Below the pieces are notes generated by a model. It was given only the letters and a program-made list of their open reading frames with translations, was not told the origin of the DNA and did no database searches. The position numbers and the translations under genes are program-made. Below are positions 53,821 through 61,188 of a stretch of DNA of 61,946 bases, piece by piece; within the stretch, counting starts at the first letter, position 1, and each line of letters starts with the position of its first letter. Origin of the DNA: Chryseobacterium formosum (GTDB taxonomy: Bacteria > Bacteroidota > Bacteroidia > Flavobacteriales > Weeksellaceae); NCBI RefSeq assembly GCF_026460885.1, contig NZ_JAOVZW010000007.1, positions 1-61,946 of the forward strand. Direction: 5' to 3'.

Positions 53821-54747
53821 ATGAAAAAAACAATAGCAATTATTGGAGGAGGTGGATTTATAGGGATCAACTTTACGACATATTTTTCAGCTAATAATTT
53901 TGATGTAACTGTTATTGATCGTCACATTAGAACGAATTTTTTTAACAGCAATATTAAAATTAAGAACGTAGATATTCATAATACAGATGAATTGGTAAAA
54001 GCGGTAGGGGATGTTGACTATATACTTTGGCTTGTACATGCATCAGTTCCTTCAACAACCGAATTGAGTCTTACAGATGACTTTTCTATTAATATTAGCC
54101 CGATTATTAAATTTTTAGAACAAATTCAAAATGTAAAGAAATTTATTTACTTATCTTCTGGTGGTACAGTATATGGTGACATAAAGGAGAGTTTTCCTGT
54201 AGCTGAAGAATTCAATCAAAAGCCAATATCTAATTATGGTTTATCGAAGTCTGTTGCAGAAAAATATATTGAATTTATTACAACACAAAAAGAAATAGAA
54301 AGCGTTATTTTGAGACCGTCTAATGTGTATGGTCCTCATCAGAATCTTATAAAACCGCAGGGAATTATCGGATATGCATTTAAGTCAATAAAAGATTCTC
54401 ACTCATTAGACCTATACAACGAAGGAAAAGTAATACGTGATTTTATTTATGTAGAAGACTTAGCAAAAGCTGTAGAAAAATTTCTAATAAACGATGTAGT
54501 GTCAGGAAAAACTTCTTTTTATAACGTTGGAAGTGGTGAAGGTTTTTCAATTATGCAGGTTTTAGAAAAAATAGAAATAATTACGGGAGAAAAACTACAG
54601 CTTACCCACAAATCATCAAGAGATTTTGATTGTGAATATAGTGTTTTGGATGTCTCAAAATTGGAAAAAGAAAAAAAATGGTCAATTACTACTTCTTTGG
54701 ACGAAGGTCTTTTGAAAGTTTGGAAATGGATTAAATACGAATATTAA
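53821..54747 (+). CDS. NAD-dependent nucleotide-sugar epimerase/dehydratase
   Basis: This SDR enzyme of 308 residues has TIAIIGGGGFIGINFTTYF (4-22). The catalytic Ser region is FIYLSSGGTVYGD near 110-122, and Tyr-x3-Lys is in ISNYGLSKSVAEKY near 138-151. RPSNVYGPHQN and the late VIRDFIYVEDLAKAV segment are also present. It resembles UDP-glucose 4-epimerase-type proteins. It probably epimerises or modifies one sugar of the repeat unit, and the specific substrate is not evident. Confidence 0.85.
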   Translation: MKKTIAIIGGGGFIGINFTTYFSANNFDVTVIDRHIRTNFFNSNIKIKNVDIHNTDELVKAVGDVDYILWLVHASVPSTTELSLTDDFSINISPIIKFLEQIQNVKKFIYLSSGGTVYGDIKESFPVAEEFNQKPISNYGLSKSVAEKYIEFITTQKEIESVILRPSNVYGPHQNLIKPQGIIGYAFKSIKDSHSLDLYNEGKVIRDFIYVEDLAKAVEKFLINDVVSGKTSFYNVGSGEGFSIMQVLEKIEIITGEKLQLTHKSSRDFDCEYSVLDVSKLEKEKKWSITTSLDEGLLKVWKWIKYEY

Positions 54748-54748
54748 A

Positions 54749-55837
54749 ATGAAAATATTATTTATTGCACCAATTCCTCCACCGATTAACGGGCAAAGCA
54801 AAGCTTCAAAAGTTCTACTAGATGCTTTATTAGATGATAATAAGATAGATATTGTTAATTTAAGTAAATCAAGTCTTAAAAGCGGAGCAAACTCTTTTAA
54901 ACGTATTTTTGAAATTATAGGGATTTTAAAAGAGGTAAGACAAAAGAGAAAAAATAATGACATTATTTATATTTCCTTGGCAGAGTCTTTTGCTGGAAAT
55001 GTAAGAGATCTATTGATTTATTATTTGTGTAGAAAAGACCTGAATAAAGTTTACATTCATATGCTGGGTGGAGCAGGAATGAAAGAAATTCTTTCGAATG
55101 AAAGTTGGCAAAAGAAAATTAATGCAAAATTTATAAGTAGATTTGCGGGAGTTTTCGTAGAAGGTCCTCTAAATTACGAGGTTTTTAAAAAGGTCATTGA
55201 TGAGAGTAAAATTCATATAATTCCTAATTTTGCTGAAGATTTTTTATTTGTAAATGATGAGGAAATAGATAGTAAATTTCAATCATTGGATACGATAAAA
55301 GTTTTATATCTAAGTAATTTAATTTCGGGTAAAGGTTATGAAGAATTAGCAGATGCTTATCTATCACTGAATAATATTGAACAAAAGAAAATAAGTGTTT
55401 CTTTTGTAGGTGGTTTTGAAAGTGAAGATAAAGAAAAAAGCTTTCTAACTAAAATAAAAGGAAATGATGGTATGAAATATTTAGGGAAATTTATTGATGG
55501 AACATCAAAAAGAGAACTTTATTGCGAAAGTCATGTATTTTGTTTACCTACCTATTATCCATTTGAGGGACAGCCAATTAGTATATTGGAAAGTTACGCC
55601 ACTGGTTGTGTTGTAGTTACAAGTAATCATAGTGGAATACCTTTTATATTTAAAAATAATAAAAATGGTTTTGCTGTAGAAAAAAAGTCTGTAACTTCCT
55701 TAGCTAATGCTCTCCGAAAATTAATTGCTGAAAAAGATTCTCTAAAAAATATTGCTTTTCAAAATAGAGATGAAGCATTAACGAAATACAGAACTGAAAT
55801 ATACCAAAAAGCCATTTCATCAATTTTTTTGAAATAA
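54749..55837 (+). CDS. glycosyltransferase family 4
   Basis: The 362-residue GT-B enzyme has FIAPIPPPINGQSKAS near the N-terminus. The donor-domain motif VLYLSNLISGKGYEELADAY is near 191-210. The intact EX7E motif is in PFEGQPISILESYATGCVVV (about 270-289). It starts one base after the epimerase gene and would transfer one sugar of the repeat unit. Confidence 0.88.
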   Translation: MKILFIAPIPPPINGQSKASKVLLDALLDDNKIDIVNLSKSSLKSGANSFKRIFEIIGILKEVRQKRKNNDIIYISLAESFAGNVRDLLIYYLCRKDLNKVYIHMLGGAGMKEILSNESWQKKINAKFISRFAGVFVEGPLNYEVFKKVIDESKIHIIPNFAEDFLFVNDEEIDSKFQSLDTIKVLYLSNLISGKGYEELADAYLSLNNIEQKKISVSFVGGFESEDKEKSFLTKIKGNDGMKYLGKFIDGTSKRELYCESHVFCLPTYYPFEGQPISILESYATGCVVVTSNHSGIPFIFKNNKNGFAVEKKSVTSLANALRKLIAEKDSLKNIAFQNRDEALTKYRTEIYQKAISSIFLK

Positions 55838-55866
55838 AATAAATACGAAGAAAATACAGAAATACC

Positions 55867-55874
55867 TATTTTTG
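55867..55874 (+). promoter_or_regulatory. candidate -7 element before the amidotransferase genes
   Basis: TATTTTTG fits TAnnTTTG and lies in the 143-base gap before the WbpG-like gene. Predicted leader is about 102 bases. No -33 TTG at the right distance is seen. Confidence 0.4.
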
Positions 55875-55980
55875 TATTTTAAGAATTAATAGTTTCTTCA
55901 AAATGATATCACATAATATAATCTTCTCACATTAAAAATTTTAGTAAACTTAATACATCTCCTTACCGAGTTTAAAAATA

Positions 55981-57123
55981 ATGATTAATAGACCATACCA
56001 AATATGTACAAAAACAATTATGGATACAACAGATCCAAATATTGTTTTTAATGAAAAAGGTGAAAGTGATTACTACACCAATTTTAAGGAAAATATAGAA
56101 CCGAATTGGCATACTGATCAGCGTGGATATGATGAGCTGATGAGAATCGCAGATAAAATTAAAAAAACTTCTAAGAATAAAGATTTTGATTGTATAATTG
56201 GTCTCAGTGGTGGTTTAGATAGCTCATATGCTGCATACATTGCTAAAGAAGTTATGGGTATTAGACCGTTGATATTCCATGTTGATGCAGGGTGGAATAC
56301 TGATAAAGCGGTTGGTAATATTGAAAAACTGATCAATGGTCTTAATCTTGATTTGTATACTGAGGTAATTAACTGGGAGGAAATGAAAGATCTTCAGGTC
56401 GCTTTTCTTAAATCTCAGATCTCAGATCAAGATTTGCCTCAGGATTACGCTTTTTTCTCAGGTCTATACAAATTTGCTAAAAAGAATAAAATCAATTATG
56501 TGCTTACTGGAGGTAATTTTTCTACAGAATGCTGTAGAGAGCCTGAAGAATGGGGTGGTTTTCCGGGAATAGATACTACACTAGTTAAGGATATTCATAA
56601 GAAATTTGGCAAACGTCCTTTAAAAACTTTCCCATTGGTAGATATACTTTCTTATAAAATTTATTATAAATATGTTTATGGAATGGAAGTTTTTAAACCA
56701 TTGAATTTAATTCCATATATTAAAAAAGATGCTGAGGAACTTTTACAGGCAAAATTTGGCTGGGAACCATTTCAGCATAAACACCATGAGTCAAGGTTTA
56801 CAAGGTTTTATGAAGATTATTGGCTTCCAAGAAAATTTGGTTACCAGAAAAGAAAAGCGCACTTTTCGTCACTTATTCTTACAGGACAAATGACACGTGA
56901 AGAAGCGTTGGAAAGAGTCTCGAAACCGGAACTTTCTGAGGAATTTCTTCAGAAAGAATTTGAATATGTAGCTAATAAGTTGGATCTTACAAAAGAAGAA
57001 TTACAACAAATCTTTGAAGGTGAAAATAAGACTTACAAGGATTACAAAAATAAAATGGGGATTATTAAATTAGGTGCTCAGGCAATGCAGAAGCTTGGTC
57101 TCGAAAAAAGATTATTTAGATAG
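55981..57123 (+). CDS. wbpG: N-acetyl sugar amidotransferase (WbpG/PseA family)
   Basis: The 380-residue synthetase uses ammonia from HisH2/HisF2 to amidate or amidinate a sugar. The ATP-pyrophosphatase loop IIGLSGGLDSSYAAYIAK is at about 69-86, and LTGGNFSTECCREPEEWGGF is near 178-197. The family start RCVMDTxDPxIxFDExGxCxxC is altered here. The protein reads ICTKTIMDTTDPNIVFNEKG and then ESDYY, so only Cys9 of the usual Cys set remains. hisH and hisF paralogues follow immediately, the same trio as in P. aeruginosa O-antigen loci. Confidence 0.9.
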   Translation: MINRPYQICTKTIMDTTDPNIVFNEKGESDYYTNFKENIEPNWHTDQRGYDELMRIADKIKKTSKNKDFDCIIGLSGGLDSSYAAYIAKEVMGIRPLIFHVDAGWNTDKAVGNIEKLINGLNLDLYTEVINWEEMKDLQVAFLKSQISDQDLPQDYAFFSGLYKFAKKNKINYVLTGGNFSTECCREPEEWGGFPGIDTTLVKDIHKKFGKRPLKTFPLVDILSYKIYYKYVYGMEVFKPLNLIPYIKKDAEELLQAKFGWEPFQHKHHESRFTRFYEDYWLPRKFGYQKRKAHFSSLILTGQMTREEALERVSKPELSEEFLQKEFEYVANKLDLTKEELQQIFEGENKTYKDYKNKMGIIKLGAQAMQKLGLEKRLFR

Positions 57124-57124
57124 C

Positions 57125-57739
57125 ATGATAACAATTATTGATTATGGTGTAGGAAATATAAATGCTTTTGTAAATGTCTATAAAAGAGTTGATGTTCCTG
57201 TGAAAATTGCAAAAACAAAGGAAGATCTTTTGGATGCTAAAAAATTAATACTTCCGGGGGTGGGTCACTTTGATCATGCCATGACTCAGCTGAATAATTC
57301 AGGGATGAGAGATATGCTGGATGAATTGGTTCTTGGAAAAAAAGTTCCTGTAATCGGAATTTGTGTAGGAATGCAAATGATGGCAAATAGTAGCGATGAA
57401 GGACAGATGGAAGGACTGAAATGGATTGATGCTTCTGTAAGGAAATTTGATGAGACAAAAATTCATCAGGTAACTAGACTTCCGCATATGGGTTGGAATG
57501 ATGTTAAACCGGTTAAAGATTTGGAGCTTTTCAGAGGGTTAGAAAATGATTCTATTTTTTACTTCTTACATACATATTATTTTGAATGTAAAAATCAAAA
57601 CGATATAATGGCGGTAACCGAATATGGTGATGAATTTGCTTCAGCAGCCCATCACGAAAACAAATATGGGATTCAGTTTCATCCGGAAAAGAGCCATCAT
57701 TATGGTGAAATATTGTTACATAATTTTGCAAAACTTTAA
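57125..57739 (+). CDS. hisH: HisH-type glutamine amidotransferase, polysaccharide paralogue
   Basis: This glutaminase subunit of 204 residues releases ammonia from glutamine. It has ITIIDYGVGNINAF at the start, nucleophile Cys79 in GICVGMQMM, and the His-Glu pair in IQFHPEKSHHYG near 183. The open frame extends back to 57074, but ATG 57125 begins the conserved strand and lies one base after the amidotransferase stop. No other histidine-biosynthesis gene is nearby. The intact triad argues that it feeds ammonia through its HisF partner to the WbpG-like enzyme. Confidence 0.93.
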   Translation: MITIIDYGVGNINAFVNVYKRVDVPVKIAKTKEDLLDAKKLILPGVGHFDHAMTQLNNSGMRDMLDELVLGKKVPVIGICVGMQMMANSSDEGQMEGLKWIDASVRKFDETKIHQVTRLPHMGWNDVKPVKDLELFRGLENDSIFYFLHTYYFECKNQNDIMAVTEYGDEFASAAHHENKYGIQFHPEKSHHYGEILLHNFAKL

Positions 57740-57741
57740 GA

Positions 57742-58509
57742 ATGTTAAGACCAAGAATAATTCCGAGTCTTTTAATCCAAGATAACGGATTAGTAAAAAC
57801 GGTAAACTTTAAGAACCCCAAATATGTAGGAGATCCTATTAATGCCGTAAAAATATTTAATGAAAAAGAAGTTGATGAATTGGCTATTTTTGACATTGAT
57901 GCTACAAGTAAAGGTTTAGAGCCAAACTATAGCTTGATTGAAAGAATTGCTAATCAGTCAAGAATGCCGCTTTGTTATGGAGGAGGAGTGAAAACACTGG
58001 AACAGGCACAAAAGATATTCGGATTGGGCATAGAAAAAATTGCGCTTTCCTCCGCAGTATTGCAAAATCCACAATTAATTACAGAGATTGCAGATCGGGT
58101 AGGTGCACAAAGTGTCATCGTAGTTCTTGATGTTAAAAAGAAATTATTGGGAGGTTATGAAGTGTATACTCATAATGGTAAAAAATCTACAGGAATAAAT
58201 CCATTTAAATTTATTGAACAGGCACAACAGTTAGGAGCGGGTGAAATTGTTATAAATTCTATTGATCAGGATGGAGTGATGAAGGGCTTTGATATGTCAT
58301 TAATCGAAAAAGCTAGAGAGAAAACATCATTGCCAATGACGGTATTGGGTGGGGCCGGATCTCTTGAGGATATTGAGAAGGTAATCGATAAACACAAAAT
58401 TATAGGGGTAGCAGCGGGAAGTCTTTTTGTATTCAAAGGAAAATACAAAGCTGTATTAATCAATTACCCCAATAAGGAAGAAAAAGATAAACTAATAAAA
58501 AAAATCTAA
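57742..58509 (+). CDS. hisF: HisF-like protein lacking cyclase residue Asp11
   Basis: The 255-residue TIM barrel is related to imidazole glycerol phosphate synthase HisF. It begins RPRIIPSLLIQDNGLVKTV. At the catalytic CLDV motif it reads SLLI, so Cys9 is Ser and Asp11 is Leu. The second catalytic Asp (130 in T. maritima) is kept in VIVVLDVKKK, and phosphate-binding loops such as YGGGVKTLEQA are present. Loss of the general acid argues against IGP synthesis. A role as an ammonia channel between HisH2 and WbpG fits. It overlaps capE by one base. Confidence 0.92.
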   Translation: MLRPRIIPSLLIQDNGLVKTVNFKNPKYVGDPINAVKIFNEKEVDELAIFDIDATSKGLEPNYSLIERIANQSRMPLCYGGGVKTLEQAQKIFGLGIEKIALSSAVLQNPQLITEIADRVGAQSVIVVLDVKKKLLGGYEVYTHNGKKSTGINPFKFIEQAQQLGAGEIVINSIDQDGVMKGFDMSLIEKAREKTSLPMTVLGGAGSLEDIEKVIDKHKIIGVAAGSLFVFKGKYKAVLINYPNKEEKDKLIKKI

Positions 58510-59543
58510 TGAAAATTCAAAATAAAACACTTCTAATAACCGGAGGAACTGGATCATTCGGAACAGCAGTTCTAAACAGATTTTTACACACAGACCACTT
58601 CAAAGAAATCCGTATTTTTTCTCGTGATGAGAAAAAGCAGGATGATATGAGGAACTTGTACAAAAATGATAAAATTAAATATTATATCGGAGATGTTAGA
58701 GATTTTTCAAGTGTTGAGCCGGCTACAAGAGGGGTAGATTATATCTTTCATGCGGCAGCTTTAAAACAGGTTCCCTCTTGTGAATTTTTTCCGATGCAGG
58801 CTGTGAAGACCAATGTTGAAGGAACACAGAATGTGATACGTGCAGCAACTGCTAATAAAGTACAGAAAGTAATTTGTTTATCTACAGATAAAGCAGCTTA
58901 CCCGATCAACGCAATGGGAATTTCCAAAGCAATGATGGAGAAAGTGGCTGTTGCAGAGTCTAGAAATACCACTGAAACGGTGGTTTGCCTTACCCGCTAT
59001 GGAAATGTAATGGCATCCAGAGGTTCGGTTATTCCTTTATTTTTAAATCAGATTCAGAAAGGAGAGCCTATCACGATTACTGATCCCAATATGTCTAGAT
59101 TTTTTATGTCACTGGAAGATGCGGTAGATTTAGTATTATTTGCCTTCGAACACGCTAATCCCGGAGATTTATTTGTAAATAAAGCGCCTGCAGGAAGCAT
59201 CGGAGATTTAGCAAAAGCTCTAATTGAATTGACGGGTAAAGAAGTTCCTGTAAAAGTGATTGGAACTCGCCATGGTGAAAAATTATACGAAACACTGTGT
59301 ACCCGTGAAGAAATGGCAAAAGCCGAAGATATGGGAGATTTCTATCGTGTTCCGGCAGATAATCGTGATTTGAATTATGCGCAGTATTTCTCCGAAGGGG
59401 AAGAAGAAGTTGCCGAGATCGAAGATTATCACTCACACAATACAGAACAGCAAGGCGTTGAGGGTCTTAAAAAGCTGATTTCAACTTTGCCGTTAATTCG
59501 TAAAGAAGTTTTCGGAGAAGATGTAATGCAGTATCCTTATTAA
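58509..59543 (+). CDS. capE: UDP-GlcNAc 4,6-dehydratase/5-epimerase (CapE/FnlA)
   Basis: This soluble SDR enzyme of 344 residues starts UDP-L-FucNAc synthesis from UDP-GlcNAc. It has LLITGGTGSFGTAVLNRFL (8-26) and FHAAALKQVPSCEFFPMQAV near 80-99. The active-site strand LSTDKAAYPINAMGISKA (about 121-138) has Met-x3-Lys in place of Tyr-x3-Lys, the hallmark of inverting dehydratases. A C-terminal extension (SEGEEEVAEIEDYHSHNTE) is also typical of CapE/FnlA. The reductase CapF is encoded two genes on. Confidence 0.92.
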   Translation: MKIQNKTLLITGGTGSFGTAVLNRFLHTDHFKEIRIFSRDEKKQDDMRNLYKNDKIKYYIGDVRDFSSVEPATRGVDYIFHAAALKQVPSCEFFPMQAVKTNVEGTQNVIRAATANKVQKVICLSTDKAAYPINAMGISKAMMEKVAVAESRNTTETVVCLTRYGNVMASRGSVIPLFLNQIQKGEPITITDPNMSRFFMSLEDAVDLVLFAFEHANPGDLFVNKAPAGSIGDLAKALIELTGKEVPVKVIGTRHGEKLYETLCTREEMAKAEDMGDFYRVPADNRDLNYAQYFSEGEEEVAEIEDYHSHNTEQQGVEGLKKLISTLPLIRKEVFGEDVMQYPY

Positions 59544-59555
59544 TATAAATTAACT

Positions 59556-59978
59556 ATGAGTCAAGTAATGATTTTCGAGGGAAATCGTCATGAGGATGAA
59601 AGAGGAGTTATAACTTACAATAATGAGTTTGATTTTTCTAAAATAAAAAGGCTTTATACTATTGAAAATCATTCTACAGATTTTATAAGAGGTTGGCAGG
59701 GACATAAAATAGAACAAAGATGGTATTCTTGTTTCAAAGGAAGTTTTGAAATTGCTGTAATTGAAGTTGATGATTTTACAAATCCTTCAAAAGATTTAAC
59801 AATTCTGAAATATCTATTAATAGATGAAGTATTAACTTACCTGTATATTCCGGCTGGTTGTATTACCGCAATCCAATCTAAATCTGAAGGAAGCAAATTA
59901 TTGGTTTTGGCAGATTACAGTTTAGGAGAAATTGCTGATGAATATAGATATAGCTTAAAATATTTTAAGAATTTATAA
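59556..59978 (+). CDS. WxcM-like cupin (sugar 3,4-ketoisomerase/epimerase family)
   Basis: The 140-residue single-domain cupin has EGNRHEDERGVITYNNEF near 9-26. KRLYTIENHSTDFIRGWQGH carries the conserved His of WxcM/FdtA proteins, and LTYLYIPAGCITAIQSKSEG is near 95-114. Relatives isomerise or epimerise 4-keto-6-deoxy sugar nucleotides. Being between capE and capF, it may act on the CapE product or its epimer, but that is inferred from position. Confidence 0.82.
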   Translation: MSQVMIFEGNRHEDERGVITYNNEFDFSKIKRLYTIENHSTDFIRGWQGHKIEQRWYSCFKGSFEIAVIEVDDFTNPSKDLTILKYLLIDEVLTYLYIPAGCITAIQSKSEGSKLLVLADYSLGEIADEYRYSLKYFKNL

Positions 59979-60011
59979 TTTAAATAAGCGTGTTTTAGCG
60001 TAGGCTGATGA

Positions 60012-60042
60012 AGCCAATAGCTAAAAGCCAATAGCTAAAAGC
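60012..60042. repeat. 14-base tandem repeat before capF
   Basis: agccaatagctaaa occurs twice in perfect tandem (60012-60025, 60026-60039), followed by agc. The array ends nine bases before the capF ATG at 60051 and lies in the only sizeable gap (72 bases) in this part of the operon. Confidence 0.8.
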
Positions 60043-60050
60043 TTTCAACT

Positions 60051-61175
60051 ATGAAAAAAATCGGAATTACCGGTCAGAATGGTTTTGTCGGAAGACATTT
60101 ATATAATACTTTAGGTTTATTTCCTGAAGATTTTCAGAGGATTACTTTTCAGAAAGATTATTTTGAAAATGAAAATGAGTTAGATCAATTTATAAAAAAA
60201 TGTGATGTTATTGTTCATTTAGCTGCAATGAATCGTCACGAAAGTGAACAATTGATTTATGAGACTAATATAGGTTTAGCTCAAAAATTAGTTGAATCAT
60301 TAAAAAGAACAGGTTCAAAAGCTCACGTTATGATTTCTTCTTCTACTCAGGAAGAAAGAGATAATTTATACGGGAAATCGAAAAAAGAAGGTAGAGAAGC
60401 ATTAGCAAACTGGGCTCAGGAAAATGATGGGAAAATTACAGGTTTAATTATTCCCAATGTTTTTGGAGCTTTCGGCAAGCCTTTCTATAATTCATTTGTT
60501 TCTACATTCTGTTATCAGTTAACACATGGTGAAACGCCGACTATTGCAACAGATGGAGAAGTTAAATTGATTTATGTTCAGGAATTGGTAGATATAATTA
60601 TTAATGAAATTAATGTAGGTGACAGCAAACCTGAATTTTTAATTGAACCTACAGCAACGAAGAAAGTTTCTGATGTTTTATCATTATTAATTGATTATAA
60701 AACGAAATACTTTGATTGTGGCGAAATTCCTGGAACGGTTGATTCGTTTGAGCATAATTTATTCAATACGTATCGTTCATACATCGATTACGAAACGCAC
60801 TACCCTGTAAAGTTTAGACAACATACTGATCCTCGTGGTGCTTTTGTTGAGGTAATTCGTTTGGGAATTGGAGGTCAATGTTCTTTCTCAACAACAGTTC
60901 CGGGAATTACAAGGGGAAATCATTTTCACACAAGAAAAATAGAAAGATTTGCTGTGATCAAAGGAAAAGCTTTAATTCAGTTAAGAAAAATTGATTCTGA
61001 TGAGATTTTAGACTTTTACCTGGATGGAAATGAGCCTGGGTATGTAGATATGCCGATTTGGTATACGCACAATATCAAAAATATTGGAGAAGAAGAATTG
61101 TATACGATCTTTTGGATTAATGAAGCATTTAATTCTGAAAATGCAGATACATATTTTCTTGAAGTGCAAATATAG
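60051..61175 (+). CDS. capF: UDP-2-acetamido-2,6-dideoxy-hexulose reductase CapF (SDR-cupin fusion)
   Basis: This bifunctional enzyme of 374 residues acts in UDP-L-FucNAc synthesis. An N-terminal SDR reductase domain at about 1-245 has KIGITGQNGFVGRHLYNTLG, VHLAAMNRHES and YGKSKKEGREAL. A C-terminal cupin at about 250-374 has HTDPRGAFVEVIRL and the metal-binding ITRGNHFHTRKIERFAVIKG. The SDR-cupin fusion is diagnostic for CapF. The next enzyme, a CapG/FnlC 2-epimerase, is expected beyond the window, but rfbB comes first. Confidence 0.92.
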   Translation: MKKIGITGQNGFVGRHLYNTLGLFPEDFQRITFQKDYFENENELDQFIKKCDVIVHLAAMNRHESEQLIYETNIGLAQKLVESLKRTGSKAHVMISSSTQEERDNLYGKSKKEGREALANWAQENDGKITGLIIPNVFGAFGKPFYNSFVSTFCYQLTHGETPTIATDGEVKLIYVQELVDIIINEINVGDSKPEFLIEPTATKKVSDVLSLLIDYKTKYFDCGEIPGTVDSFEHNLFNTYRSYIDYETHYPVKFRQHTDPRGAFVEVIRLGIGGQCSFSTTVPGITRGNHFHTRKIERFAVIKGKALIQLRKIDSDEILDFYLDGNEPGYVDMPIWYTHNIKNIGEEELYTIFWINEAFNSENADTYFLEVQI

Positions 61176-61188
61176 TAAGCAAAATACC

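Noticed and set aside
57074..57124. Longer HisH start
   Set aside because: The extra 17 residues overlap the amidotransferase end and precede the conserved first strand of HisH; ATG 57125 is the normal start.
57125..58509. Part of the histidine biosynthesis operon
   Set aside because: Only hisH and hisF paralogues are present, directly after a WbpG-type gene, and the HisF copy lacks Asp11; a sugar-amidation role fits better.
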